Assembly: GCA_951230915.1 (NCBI GenBank)
Contig: OX579638.1
Span: 32,836,322 to 32,900,321, forward strand
Direction of reading: 5' to 3'
Origin: Antitrichia curtipendula
Lineage: Eukaryota > Streptophyta > Bryopsida > Hypnales > Leucodontaceae
DNA: 64,000 nucleotides
The notes under the pieces were generated by a model. That model did no database searches and was not told the origin of the DNA. It was given only the letters and a program-made list of their open reading frames with translations. Below are positions 10,700-22,220 of the stretch, piece by piece. A program made the position numbers and the translations under genes. Numbering within the stretch: the first letter of the stretch is position 1; each line of letters opens with the position of its first letter.

Positions 10700-13600
10700 T
10701 TTCAGAAGAAGGTAGATGTCATAGTTATAGACCTTCAATATTTTTTGCAATTTTTTTGCAATTTTTTTATTATTTTTAAACAGCCCCGAAATAGGTGCCT
10801 ACAGTACCTTGGCCATTTTGGTGGGTTTTAGTACTATTTTGGGTCCAGAAAAGCAAATCTCTCATGCCACAAATCAGGGAAGTTGTTCATCATAGAGCAT
10901 TACATGGATGTGTAGAAGGGTTTCACAAAATTCTAAATTCCATGCCATGCACACTCGCTCAAAGTGGACATCCTATCTCCCTACCTACAAGATAGGCAAA
11001 AACATTAATCAGAAAATAGTTTACATGAGGCAATGGGTTAGTAGTAGCTCACAAATGGTCATTTCTTTTTTTTGAAATTTGCCTAATTTTGTAATTATTA
11101 AAATTAAAAATCTAAAAGGTTGCATATTAAGCTAATTTCTTGTCCTCCAGCCCTCTTAGTATTACTTAATTATTACTGGCACTACGTAGTTCTGTAGGTG
11201 GATGACATCTTTTTAAAGTAAGGATGCAATTTTCATCCAAACTGAACCATTCACCATTGTGGTAGTGGGTGAAGACTGTGTTAGTGAATGCGACGAGCCG
11301 GCGCATGGATAGAGCTGACATCGCCATAAAAGCGACCCCAGCTGAAAATGTGACAAGTGCCACCTGAGCAAGAGATCCGGGATGGACGGACGGTGAGGAT
11401 TTCAGTTGTTAAGACCTCTTGTAGTACTGCTAGTATTGGCAGCATTGCCATCGCTACCCCAAAAAAGACCCAGTTTGAGACAAAACAGTGAAGTATTTCT
11501 TGGAATCATCCAACAATAAAACTACTAGTATTTTATATTTATAGAGAATCTTAAAGTACTAATCTATAGTAATACCATCAACTGTACTAAGTCATTTTCA
11601 AAAAGTTTAAGTTTCAACATAAAAATTAGTAAAATCAGAAAAAAAAATTAAAAATGATACCAAAACAAAACTCAGAGCCACTATAGATCACAAGTCTCTC
11701 AGTGGATGTAGGAGCAGAAAAGAAGGTAACAATTATACCGAATGTTTCTTATGAATGCTCCAAATCTGAAGCATGATCGAATAGCTTTGGGACTAGATTG
11801 AGGAAATCCTAGAAAGTGTTGGGAAAGGGTGGCAGGAAAACAAAATATCTAGCAATGTTAGATAACCCACCTTACCCACAGAATCCAGCCGCATTGCCTT
11901 CCCTACAATGAAATAACAATGTCAAACACCTCCAGCGAGAACAAAATTGGTATCGATGAGTGATCGGTGCCTTCAAATGGAGTCCGTTTCCGAGCATTGA
12001 CAAAACCTCGTAACTAGCAATACTTTGTCCTTGCTGCTCAAGCTCTCCCGACTGGTGTTGCCAACATCGAAGACATCAAACAAAGAAGCAAACAAGAAAA
12101 TTGTGTGCTGGTGGTAGAAGTGCGCGACAGGAGTTGAGCAATGGAAAACACTACAGTGGAAAACACTATGGCTAGAAACGCACTACACTGGCGGAAACAT
12201 CAAGGAAGACAAGCCACCACCTTTGTAAAACCTAATGCCCAATGGCTGCCTTGAAACCCTAGTTGCGTAGTCAGACGGATAGCTCTTCATCCATCCATCA
12301 AAAAATATGTTCATCCGAAAAAACATTAGGAATGCAACGACAACAAGAATCGTGGAATACAATGGGAACGTAGATTCCGCACACCTCACAATCAGTGCAC
12401 ACTGTGTAGTAAAGGGCTGCGGTGGTTTGTTTTTATAATTTCAAGCTTATTGCCTTAAAATTTCAACAAAATTTGCAAGAGGGAACCTTTTTGCATATAT
12501 TTTTTTTAAATTGAATCTCATCATGCCATTGAATAATCGTTCTAACTTTGACAACTTGTAGGTTCCTATTGTATTGTGGAGAAGGATTTGAAGTTTGCCC
12601 ATGTGGTGATTGGCAAGGTTAATCTATTATATTCCATATCAAAATGAATTTAACACAATCTAATATCTAACCTACTTTAAATATCTAAATAATAATTAAA
12701 ATTAAATCATTTATAGCAATTGTAGCATGTACCCAGGTAATGCATTACTTTTTATTGTCACTACTAAGTACAAAATTACTTCTAGATTATAGTATAATTA
12801 CAAATTAATTGGATATTTTTAATGTTCATTGTGTTAGACTTTGTTCAAATTTAATTTATGGTAATAAAGTAATTGAAGACATGAAAAAAATTAATGTATG
12901 GTAACAATTTTTTTTAAATTGAAACAAAATTATCAAAATTTTCTGTAGTTTTGAGCAAACTCCCATAAACCAAGAGATAAGGTCTTGGGCATTTAGACGA
13001 CAATATGAATTTTGTTAAAAATTGTTAAATATAACATGATGAATGTAAAAATAAAATCCAAAGAAAAATAGTTATATTATAATTTGTTGGGTTTATTAGT
13101 GTGTTTATATTTGAATGTTAGACAATTATATTTTGAAATTTAAACAAATTCAAATTTCAGGTTATTAAATTATGAAACATGAATAGCATCTTATTTGAAA
13201 TCCCCCCAAAAAATCTTTATGTATTTTTTGGACAATTTATAAATGCCAATTTTCAATAGTTTTTGTAACATTAAAATACATAAATATAAATTTTAAAAGT
13301 ATAATTTTTTTCTTTCCTATATTTTCAAATTTATAATCACCTTATTATTTAAAAATAGTAAATATTTTATTTATATACTTACTACTTTTATGACTTTTTT
13401 TATAATAATTTATAAAGATAATGTACTTTAATATTTTTGAATATACACATTGTATGGGTATAAAACAAAGTTTTATTAATATTATTCATTTTTAATTTCA
13501 ATAAATATAAAATATAAAAATATAATTTATTATATATACATTGTATGTTTTATAGTTAATGGAAAAATACATACTTTCAAAGTTGGGAAACAAGACATTT

Positions 13601-14621
13601 TTTTGGCCAATAATTTAGAATAGTTTTTTTAAGTTTGAAAAAAATAAAATACTTGAAGTCAATGTTTATTTTGACAAGGGTTGGAGAGACTATAATTCTT
13701 TGCTGCACAATTTCCTATATTAATACATTGCTACTCATTAAAGAATCTAGTTTATAGTAAAAAAATTTGACTAATATCTATTATCATTTATGACATATTT
13801 GATGAATTGGTTGGACCTAGTGTATAATTTAGCTCACTGGATCTTGTCTAAAGGTACCTCTCGAATCTAATTTCTATTGTTGTTCCAAATACATATTTCT
13901 ACACATTTCTTGGTCATTTGAAATTCAAAAATTTGAACTTTGATTGTTTGTGACTTTTCAAAGTCGATTTAAGAATATGTTGTACATTTGTAATGGTTCA
14001 ATAGAAAATAATATATATGATTCTGGCAATAACTACCAAAATATTGGATAATTGCACATTATGGATTTGTGGTACAAGAAGTCTCATTAGGTACTTGTGG
14101 TGCATAGAAATGCTCAGTTTGTACTAGTTTTGCATTGAAATTGCAATGTTTGCACCAAAAGTTGTTCTAGCATATCCAACTTTTTTTGCCACAAATTCAA
14201 GACCTTCAATACTAAAATATTCAAGACAAATTCACCCTCACAATTTGTATATAACAAAAATTGAAAAAAATAATAAAAAGTATAATTTTTCAAATTCATA
14301 AAATTTAATCTAAGATTTTGAACAAGTTTCAAAGTTGAATATAAAAATTTAAAACGATTAAAAAAAAGGTAAACTTGGAAGATACAATTCTTTCAATTGT
14401 AAAAAATTATATTAAAAAAATTGAAATTTATCTCATAGTTCTCAATGAGATCTCAAAATTTACTATGCATGATACGTCATGACAAACTATACTATTTTGG
14501 TGTAAATTTTCCTATTTCGGGTACTTGAAGATCTTTTTAAATATTTTTTTGGAGGTGGTCAAGTTTACTAAGTGACCCTTCTCCCTCCACAATTATCTTC
14601 TATTTCAAATGTAGTGTATTT
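10700..14621. other. AT-rich gene-free region
   Basis: Long A/T homopolymers and low-complexity AT sequence dominate, densest at 12.6-14.5 kb. A slightly more GC-balanced patch at 11.15-12.4 kb holds only short open frames without protein-like composition. I see no gene, RNA or well-bounded repeat here. Confidence 0.4.
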
Positions 14622-14837
14622 CACAGGGAGCTCATATCGCGTTCCCGGTGTTCATTCCCGGTGAATTCCCGGTGAGTCTCAAATTTCCCTGTGTATGTGT
14701 AGTTGCAACATGTGTCCAAAATACCTATAAATAGAAAATTTTTACAGGTGTCAAATTTTAAAGTTCAGTGGGAAATTTGAGACTCACCGGGAATTCACCG
14801 GGAATGAACACCGGGAACGCGATATGAGCTCCCTGTG
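14622..14837. mobile_element. CACTA-like MITE with perfect 68-bp terminal inverted repeats
   Basis: The 68-bp arm 14622-14689 is repeated with no mismatch in inverse orientation at 14770-14837, around an 80-bp spacer. The ends are CACAGGGAGC...GCTCCCTGTG, fitting the CACWV-type start of CACTA (En/Spm) elements. They are flanked by TTT on both sides (14619-14621 and 14838-14840), the 3-bp target duplication expected of that superfamily. Each arm contains three direct TTCCCGGTG motifs, like the subterminal repeats bound by CACTA transposases. Perfect arms suggest recent insertion or gene conversion. No coding capacity. Confidence 0.8.
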
Positions 14838-16780
14838 TTTGTTATGGGCAATTTTCAAGTTTATCAAAACACGGCCTTTTAGTACATTGTGACAAAAAAA
14901 AATTGAACACCGTAGCATACAAACACCCTAGCATCACCAAATGTGATGCTAAATAATGCAATTGACATTTTTTTTTATCGTACAACCACAAACTAATCAT
15001 TTCATATATTTATTTTCTAGTATCAAATCTTTAAAACTCAAAATATGGATAAAATGTGAAGTGCCAAAAAGAATAATTCTTCCAAAAGGAATGATACATC
15101 ATATTCATCTTTCAATGCATCTAAAAGTAGCAATACCATCCTATTCCAACAAATTCTCTTTCAAACCTATCTTGTTTACTTACTACAAATTGCACTATTT
15201 CAATCCAAATTGAAATTAATTCTAATCCTTCTCTCATCAACCTAAAGTGGGGCTCTTGTTGGTTCTTCTCTTCACTCCATACTTTCTCATTCTTCATAAG
15301 AGTTTCATTCTTTGAGAAGGTATTGACACCCCTTTTCACTGTGTGAAGAATGAGAATGGGCATGGCTTATTAATCTTCTCCACAGCTTCTCAATCTTTAC
15401 AATTTCTCCATCTTCATGTCCATTCTTCACCTCCATAGGAAAAGGGAAAAACTTCTCCATCTTTAGAGAGTGGACCTCTCACAATTCAAGAAGAAAGTAC
15501 CACGTCCTCATTCTTTGAAGATTGAGAATGGGAAGAAGAAAGTGTGCCACAACCCCTATTGAGACTTTGAAACATGGCCTTCAATAAAGAAGTGCTCATC
15601 TGATTCCCACTCACGGTATGTTTTTTTTTGACCGAATCAGCTAAGTAGCCAGTTTACACCTTGAGTTCTTCCTTAATTGGTCAGCTCAATGATTTAGAGT
15701 AGAATTATTGACGTTAACGTGTGAACGGTTTGCAAGTGTAAGTGTCTAAATAAATCAAAATTAACTTTACAAGTATTGTCACCCCTCAATCACTGGAATT
15801 ACCAGTCTATGTTTCAGGATCCCGAATATTTCAAAAATATATGAACGAGACAGTCTTTCACCCGAGACTTACTTGACAGGTGAAACTCATATAATTTGTT
15901 AAATTGGCTCAGTTTAGGATTTAGGATTTTTAGAGAGCAAAACGTTTGGGGCAAGCGAACAAAATCTAAGCATAGATGGGTCAAGTCCATGTTAAAATGG
16001 TTAACTTCAAACGGCCAAGAAAACTGAGATGTTCAAGTGAGCATATGTGCAAGAAGTATAGATTTGAAGTTTAGCAAGTCGATTTGAGGTTTGGGCTGAA
16101 CAACCAAAAACAGCTCCAATTTCAGTTGGCGACTCAAAACTACATACGGCCTGTTTTGAACATGTAAGACTCCTGCCATGGTCACCAATACTATGAGTAT
16201 GACGACCAAGTTAATTGACCTGAATAATTCAAACTACATTTGTTGACCCCCAAATCATCGATTCCGTCCATGTTGAGCACTAATCAAGGTAGGCTCTGAG
16301 TCACATTCCAAGCACAAAACAGTCACACGCTCATTGAATGTGCACTCATGGATCATTCAGGTTCCAGAAGTACCTTAGATATGAATCGCCATATTAATTG
16401 GTCAAAACGGCAAATTTCAACAGTTTGGCACATTAATTTCGACTCCAAGCGCCCATTAGGAACCTAGATGTTCACCAGTACTACGGTTTAGATCGAGCTT
16501 GGAGCACTTAACTGCCACCATGTTGGTGCTCTGCAACACACCAATATAACTAACATGACCATTTCGGGGACCATTTTAGCACCCGCAAGCTAGCGTCGAT
16601 CTTGTCGATCAGACAGTACTTGAGAAAACCATAGAGTTGTTTACAAGTTATCAAACATATTACTGTAGATTTTCTATTTGTAAAAGTTGTTTGAGGTGTT
16701 ACTGTTTCCGGGATCGATGACGCTCAGATCGAAGCAACTAGAGTTGGAGCTGTCGCAGAGAGCTTCATTTCTTGGATTCT
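14838..16780. other. Spacer upstream of the pectinesterase gene
   Basis: A small hairpin (9-bp stem, 14929-14951, TAGCATCAC and its complement) follows the MITE. The stretch 15230-15540 is rich in repeated CATTCTT, CTTCTCCA and GAATGAGAATGGG words, possibly an eroded foldback. From 15.6 kb onward base composition becomes more balanced, consistent with upstream regulatory DNA, but no specific element can be named. Confidence 0.35.
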
Positions 16781-16785
16781 CTGCG

Positions 16786-16793
16786 AATAAATA
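16786..16793 (+). promoter_or_regulatory. Possible TATA-like box of the pectinesterase gene
   Basis: AATAAATA lies 41 bp upstream of the start codon in a locally GC-mixed context. If it positions transcription, the leader would be only about 15 nt, so it is a weak candidate; the true start may lie elsewhere. Confidence 0.2.
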
Positions 16794-16833
16794 CTGAGAT
16801 AGGGCTCACATACAATCAACGTTAATTCATGCA

Positions 16834-19579
16834 ATGGCAAAGAATGCTAACGCTGTAATCCAAAAGTACGTCAATTCTTTTGCTGTAATGGTGCTGCTGC
16901 TGAGCTGCTTGCTACAGCAATGTCATGGGCAGTGGTGGTTTCCCGCAACGCCACCACCAACTTCATCGTCTTCCACAACCACCCCAACCACCAGCACCAC
17001 TCTTTTTGTCATGCCTGTTTCTTCCTTCTTTGATCCTCGGAAGTTCTACGACAGCGTGCAAGCTGCCGTCGATGCAGTTCCAGGTGGTGAATGGTGTTGT
17101 TTGCTTATCAATTGCAATTGTTTTACGCGATTTTCTGTATTCTAGAAGTCTTCCGTTGGGATCATGGAAGGTCAGAAAGAAACGTTAAAATGGAGTGTTT
17201 TCGAGCCCTGAAATTGTACGTTCAAGTGCTAAGAGCTTTGAAAATTAGGATTCGTCAATCTCGTTGAATTGGAGCGGTTCTGGGCGCCAAAAATTGTTGT
17301 ATTCATCTGCAAGAAGCTCAAAAAACTTGGACCTGTATAAATATAAGTTTCAGGTTCCACGTACTGACATATAAATCAATACCACTCTTATAGTTTATAG
17401 AGCTTTGTGCAGATGAGTGTCACAGTTTTGGGCATCGAGAATAGCGCCAATTTAACGAAATTGATGATCATTTCCACTGAATTCTGCCATTTTCACGCAT
17501 ATGAGGTTCTGGATAAAGATTTGCAACCTAATTATCTGATTAATTTCTGCAATGATGGGCAGGAGACAACACAGATTTGGTGACCATTCAAATTTTCCCC
17601 GGCACTTACACGTGAGTAGGCTCAATACATGCAGAGTGATTGAAAGTATGTACTGGTCCGATTTCAAAGCAATGACATGGCATGTAAAGTAATAACTATA
17701 TGGTTAATGCGAAGACTGAAGTGTTTAGATATTTATAATCCTTTGCAGGGAGAAAGTGTCGATCCCATCGACAAAGCCTTTCATTACGCTGCAGGGAGCA
17801 GGAAGGAACACCACAACCATCACATACAATGATACTAACAACAGTACCGGCTCTACCGTAAAGAGCGCCACCGTAACTGTGTTGGCTGCCAATTTCACCG
17901 CCAGGAACATCACCTTCCAGGTTCAACTCAACTGCCAATCTCTCCTAGAATCGTACACTGCTTAATTCTTACACTAGAAAATACGTGGATACGTGTTTAA
18001 CAATGGTCATTCTGTTTCAGAGTATCAAAATTGTGACATTTAAATGCACAAACCTCGAAAAAACAGGACTGGCAATATGAAAATTCACAAAGCTCTTTAA
18101 AATTAGGATTGGTATATATCTGATGTTCTAGACTGACATCTGGAAACGAGTCAATTTCTTGAAGTTTTGGCATTAATATAACGGATATGGCGATGATCAT
18201 CTGAAGTTTCTTGAAGTTTTGGTCATTCAGATTCTGATTTCAGTTTCTAATTAGGATTCGTTTCCGGACCTAGTATTGCTTCTGGTGACTGAATGTATCA
18301 TAATTGTTGGTTGGCCTTGCTTATACCTAAACTCGTAATATATTTTTGGTGCAGAATTCGGCACCATATGCCAAAGCAGGGGAAAGTGGGGCTCAAGCGG
18401 TTGCCATAGTCATCGTGGGAGACAAGGCCGCGTTCTACGGCTGCGGATTCGTAAGCTCGCAAGACACCATTTGTGATGAACAAGGTCGCCACTACTTCCG
18501 GGACTGCTACATAGAAGGGAACATTGACATCATCTGGGGTAACGGACAATCTCTTTACGAGGTTCGTAATCACTTCATAGAGCTTACAGATACGGTGTCT
18601 GAATATGGTGTGTTTTAAATCTGAAATTTAGATAAATTTAGATTTGTGTAGACTAAGCTTCTATTGACATTAAAATTTCCTATTTTGCAATTGAGTTTTA
18701 GCTTAACACAGAATAAATGTGGAATAAAATTTTAGATGCTGGTGCAAGTTTTCTAGATTGTTGTAGGCAAAGGCTCAATGTCAGTCATCTCCTCACACTC
18801 TCACAGTGAATGGAACCTCTATCTTGTTGTATGGTGAATGGAGACTTCAGTACATTACATCATTCGACTTTGTTGTGGTGTTTGCGTCTGTTCTTCAGTC
18901 TGCTGTAAACAACGGAAGAATCACCAGACAGCGCATTTTCTAAGTTCCGATAGTATATTTGAGCTGTTTTAACTATCCGGTTGTTGATTTTTATTTTGGG
19001 GGGTTCAGTACTGTGAAATCCAATCGACGGCAGAGCATGGCACAGGGTGCATCACAGCACAGAGTCGGACGTCCGCCGATCAAGCCACGGGGTTTACATT
19101 TGTGGGCGGCTCTATCACAGGCACAGGCGAGAATCTACTGGGTCGGGCATATGGCTCCTATTCCCGTGTCTTGTTCATCGACACGTACATGGACGACGTT
19201 ATCGATTCTGATGGATGGGGTGACTGGCCAGCGGCCGCAGTCTCTCCCACCTCGATAAGGTGAAACACTTATCCTCTGAGCCCTAATTTTTCTACACAGT
19301 TCATCTCAAAGCAGGGAAACAAATTTGAAGCTTTTGCCATGATTCCGAATGTTTGCCTTGCTTTCGGCTTAGAATTAGTGATACATTTCTATGAGGTTGG
19401 ACTGAATTATGTTACATGTGTGCAGGCATTATTATTATGGTGAATATGGGAATACAGGTCCAGGTGCAGATTTAAAGAACCGCGTTAGCTGGATGGTAAA
19501 CCTAACGGACGCTGAGGCTGCTAATTTCTCAAGTTTGAGTTTTGTTGACGGATCCTCATGGCTCACTTCGGAGACGTGA
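16834..19579 (+). CDS. PME: Secreted pectinesterase (pectin methylesterase), six exons
   Basis: Hydrolyses methyl esters of homogalacturonan in the cell wall. Exons inferred from frame continuity and GT-AG borders: 16834-17083 (or 17086), 17563-17611, 17749-17920, 18355-18561, 19009-19259, 19426-19579; about 360 aa. Residues 12-32 form a hydrophobic signal peptide, followed by a Pro/Ser/Thr-rich linker (38-56) and directly by the PF01095 beta-helix domain. There is no inhibitor-like pro-domain, so this is a short type. Catalytic residues are present: Gln171 (SGAQAVA), Gln193-Asp194 (SSQDT), Asp215 (GNIDIIWG) and Arg272. Two departures are visible: the usual D-F-I-F-G is D-I-I-W-G, and the tryptophan two residues after Arg is Tyr274 (GRAYGSYSR). 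The C-terminal [12 protein letters not shown] motif is typical of plant members. The first ATG is chosen because the signal peptide follows at once. Confidence 0.9.
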
Positions 19580-20310
19580 CCCACCAAATTTCAAATCCCC
19601 TCAAGATCTACAAGTTACGATATTGAACTGTCAGTGAACCAAGTGACATATTTTTTGCAGCTTTACTTGGTACATTGCACTTCACAGATCAATTTAGTCT
19701 CCTGTGAAGAGACACTGGAATTATAAAGTAACGTCAATTTCGTTTCGTTAGCGGTATTATCCCACAAATTTGGCACTTTTCAAGACACGTGGCCTGAAAC
19801 ATAAATCCATACATGTCCTTGTTTTGGGACCTCTATGTACATGTATGTCACAATTTTTGGCTCCGGGATTGTGCCAACTTAACGAAATTGACTCCTGTTT
19901 GTGCTTTGTCAAGAACTTCTCGCTCACTGAAGCTACCTCTTGCTCAAGAATTTATTGAGTTTGGAGTTTGTGTGGAGTCAGAGTTCTCTACGATAGAATT
20001 TTTGTTTTCATGTCTTAGAAGTAATTAAAATTCTGTCTTATATTGACTGGATGGGAAGGAACTGTCCACCAAAATCTTTGTTCGTTTCAAAGATTCAAAT
20101 GATATTATCCATTGTTACTGGGATGTGCAAAAAAGATTGACTCAAAACGGTTACCTCTGTCACCAGTGCTTCAGTCAACAGTAAACTGACAGATCTGGAT
20201 TTCATGATCAGCGTAGCTTAACAACGATAATGTCACTGCAAGTTGGTTGATGACCTTGCGAAATCCCACTGAATGTCCGTGTTTGAAGCTCCGTAAACTG
20301 GAGCAGTGCA

Positions 20311-20425
20311 GAGTGCCAAAATTGTGACATTGAAGTGTACAAAGCTCTAAATATTATTCGGACTTGAATGTGTAATATTCAGAATTGTGACATTCGAGTG
20401 TACAAATCTCTAAATATTAGGACTT
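20311..20425. repeat. Two-copy direct repeat, also present in a pectinesterase intron
   Basis: AATTGTGACATTNRARTGTACAAA followed by CTCTAAATATT occurs at about 20318 and 20380, roughly 62 bp apart. A related copy (AATTGTGACATTTAAATGCA) lies at about 18030 within the fourth-exon-preceding intron of the pectinesterase gene. Sharing between an intron and the downstream flank suggests local duplication. Confidence 0.5.
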
Positions 20426-20506
20426 TTCGTTGTTTTGGAATTCAAAACAATGAAAAGTTAGAGTTGTTTTTGGCGGGCCAGTTCTATAGGATTGCTGAGG
20501 ACGTCC

Positions 20507-21000
20507 TTAGAGCATCCTCAGTCCTAACGGTGTATTTGGCCCTCCATATGTATTTCTAACTTTTGAACAATATATAATTAGAACTTGAAATTTGTATCAT
20601 TGGAAGTGCATTTAAAAAAACTTTGAGAAGGTACAAGAAAATTCAAATTTAGAACATTGGACAACCACTTCGAAAGCAAGGTAAAAGTCAGAGATTATAA
20701 AGGTCTTAGCAAATCACAGTTACCAAAGCAAAATTTGGCCACTGACACTCCACATTTGGCCACATTTGGAGTGTCAATGGCCAAACTTTGTTTTGATAAC
20801 TGTAATATGCTAAGACCTCTATAATCTCTGACTTTTACCTTGCTTTTGAAGTGGTTGTCCAATGTCTAAATTTGAACTTTCTTGTACCTTTTCAAAGTTC
20901 TTTTAATCGCACTTTTGATTATACAAATTCCAAGTTCTAATTATATATCATTCAATAAAATGTTAGGGCTAATATATCGTTAGGACTAAAGATGCTCTTA
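20507..21000. mobile_element. PIF/Harbinger-type MITE, long foldback
   Basis: The unit 20510-20997 (488 bp) starts GAGCATCCTCAGTCCTAACG and ends with its imperfect complement, TTAGGACTAAAGATGCTC. TTA flanks both ends (20507-20509 and 20998-21000), the canonical Harbinger 3-bp target duplication. Almost the whole element folds on itself: the centre near 20745-20785 pairs TTTGGCCACTGACACTCCA with its near-complement. The divergence between arms shows it is older than the 14622 element. No coding capacity. Confidence 0.8.
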
Positions 21001-21577
21001 CAACACTAAAGCGACCATTTTAAGGTTGGTCCGCCTTTTTCACAAGCTTTCATGGACAGAAATCATTTTTAGATCATTTTTTAGAGAAAGAAAAATAGAT
21101 GTAAAACCTAACACAAGTGGTTTTGTATTTTTCCAAGCATTTTTGAATTACTTATAAATTTTCAAAGATTCAAGACATAGGCACCTATTTGTGAACATAG
21201 GTCTACCAAAATCCGTCCACTTGCAACTTGTAAGGAGATGTATTTAAATTAAAGACAATGATTGGCTCTCAAAATACAAAAATAAGTTTTCCTCGATGCA
21301 TTCAATTGCTAAACTAGTCTATTTAAGGATCATCCCATCTCCATTCTCCACCTAAAAATAGGGGTGGTTTGAAGAAGATCGACGATTTTAGAGCACACTA
21401 CCTTATCTAGTGTGATATATAAATGATGGCATGACAATGAAGACATGATTGTTCTATTTGAGGCATTATTATTAGGCTTCAAGTCATGATGTTGGATGTA
21501 GTTTTATAAAATTTTGGTTAGTTTTGAGGTGGGCCAATATTTTTTAATAATATTTTTTACAAAAGGGTCAAAGTTTA

Positions 21578-22220
21578 TTAACCCCTAAATGCCCGAGGCA
21601 CCCAAATCTGGTGTTTGCAAAACTTTGAAGTTAAATAAAACCTAACCAAGTTCCTATTTTTAATAGTTTATATTTTTGAAAAGTTCTTCTTGAAGTCTAG
21701 TTTTAGCATTAAAAATCCGATCTTGAAAATAAATGATAGTGATTTTTCTACTCAAGATTTTGTGCAAGGGTACCCATTGCAATCTTGACTTCCCGTAGTG
21801 TTGAAAGCTCTTGGAAATGAGCCTCAAATACACTAGATCTTGGAGAAAAAATCACATTCAAAATTTATTTAAAAAAGTAATTGAGGAGATTTAAGAAGCC
21901 ATAAATTGATTGGGGTTATACATGTTAGGCCCTTTAACATCATATTTTTTTGGTCACCAACTTTTTAGATTTGACTTGTAAAAAGAAGATTGAAAGATTT
22001 GTGCAATTTTAACACCCTCATGGTCAAACATTATAATCTTTCACTCCATAAGTGATATTGTTGTGTTTTCTTTTCCTATGAGATCTCTAGCATATCTAGT
22101 TTGATTTTGTACGGTTACAATCCAAATAAATTGATACAACTAATCAAAATGTTGGCATTTTGTTCAATTTAGAGCAAATTCCAAGCAACTCAAAACAGGC
22201 CTTGGGCATTTAGGGGTTAA
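21578..22220. mobile_element. TTAA-element, AAATGCCC subtype, copy 1
   Basis: This 643-bp unit begins TTAACCCCTAAATGCCCGAG and ends with the inverse, GGGCATTTAGGGGTTAA. A closely matching copy occupies 46091-46734 in the opposite orientation, with similarity stopping at the TTAA on both sides. TTAA duplication plus ends starting CCC is the signature of piggyBac-type transposition. The interior has no transposase-like frame, so this is a non-autonomous derivative. Confidence 0.8.
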
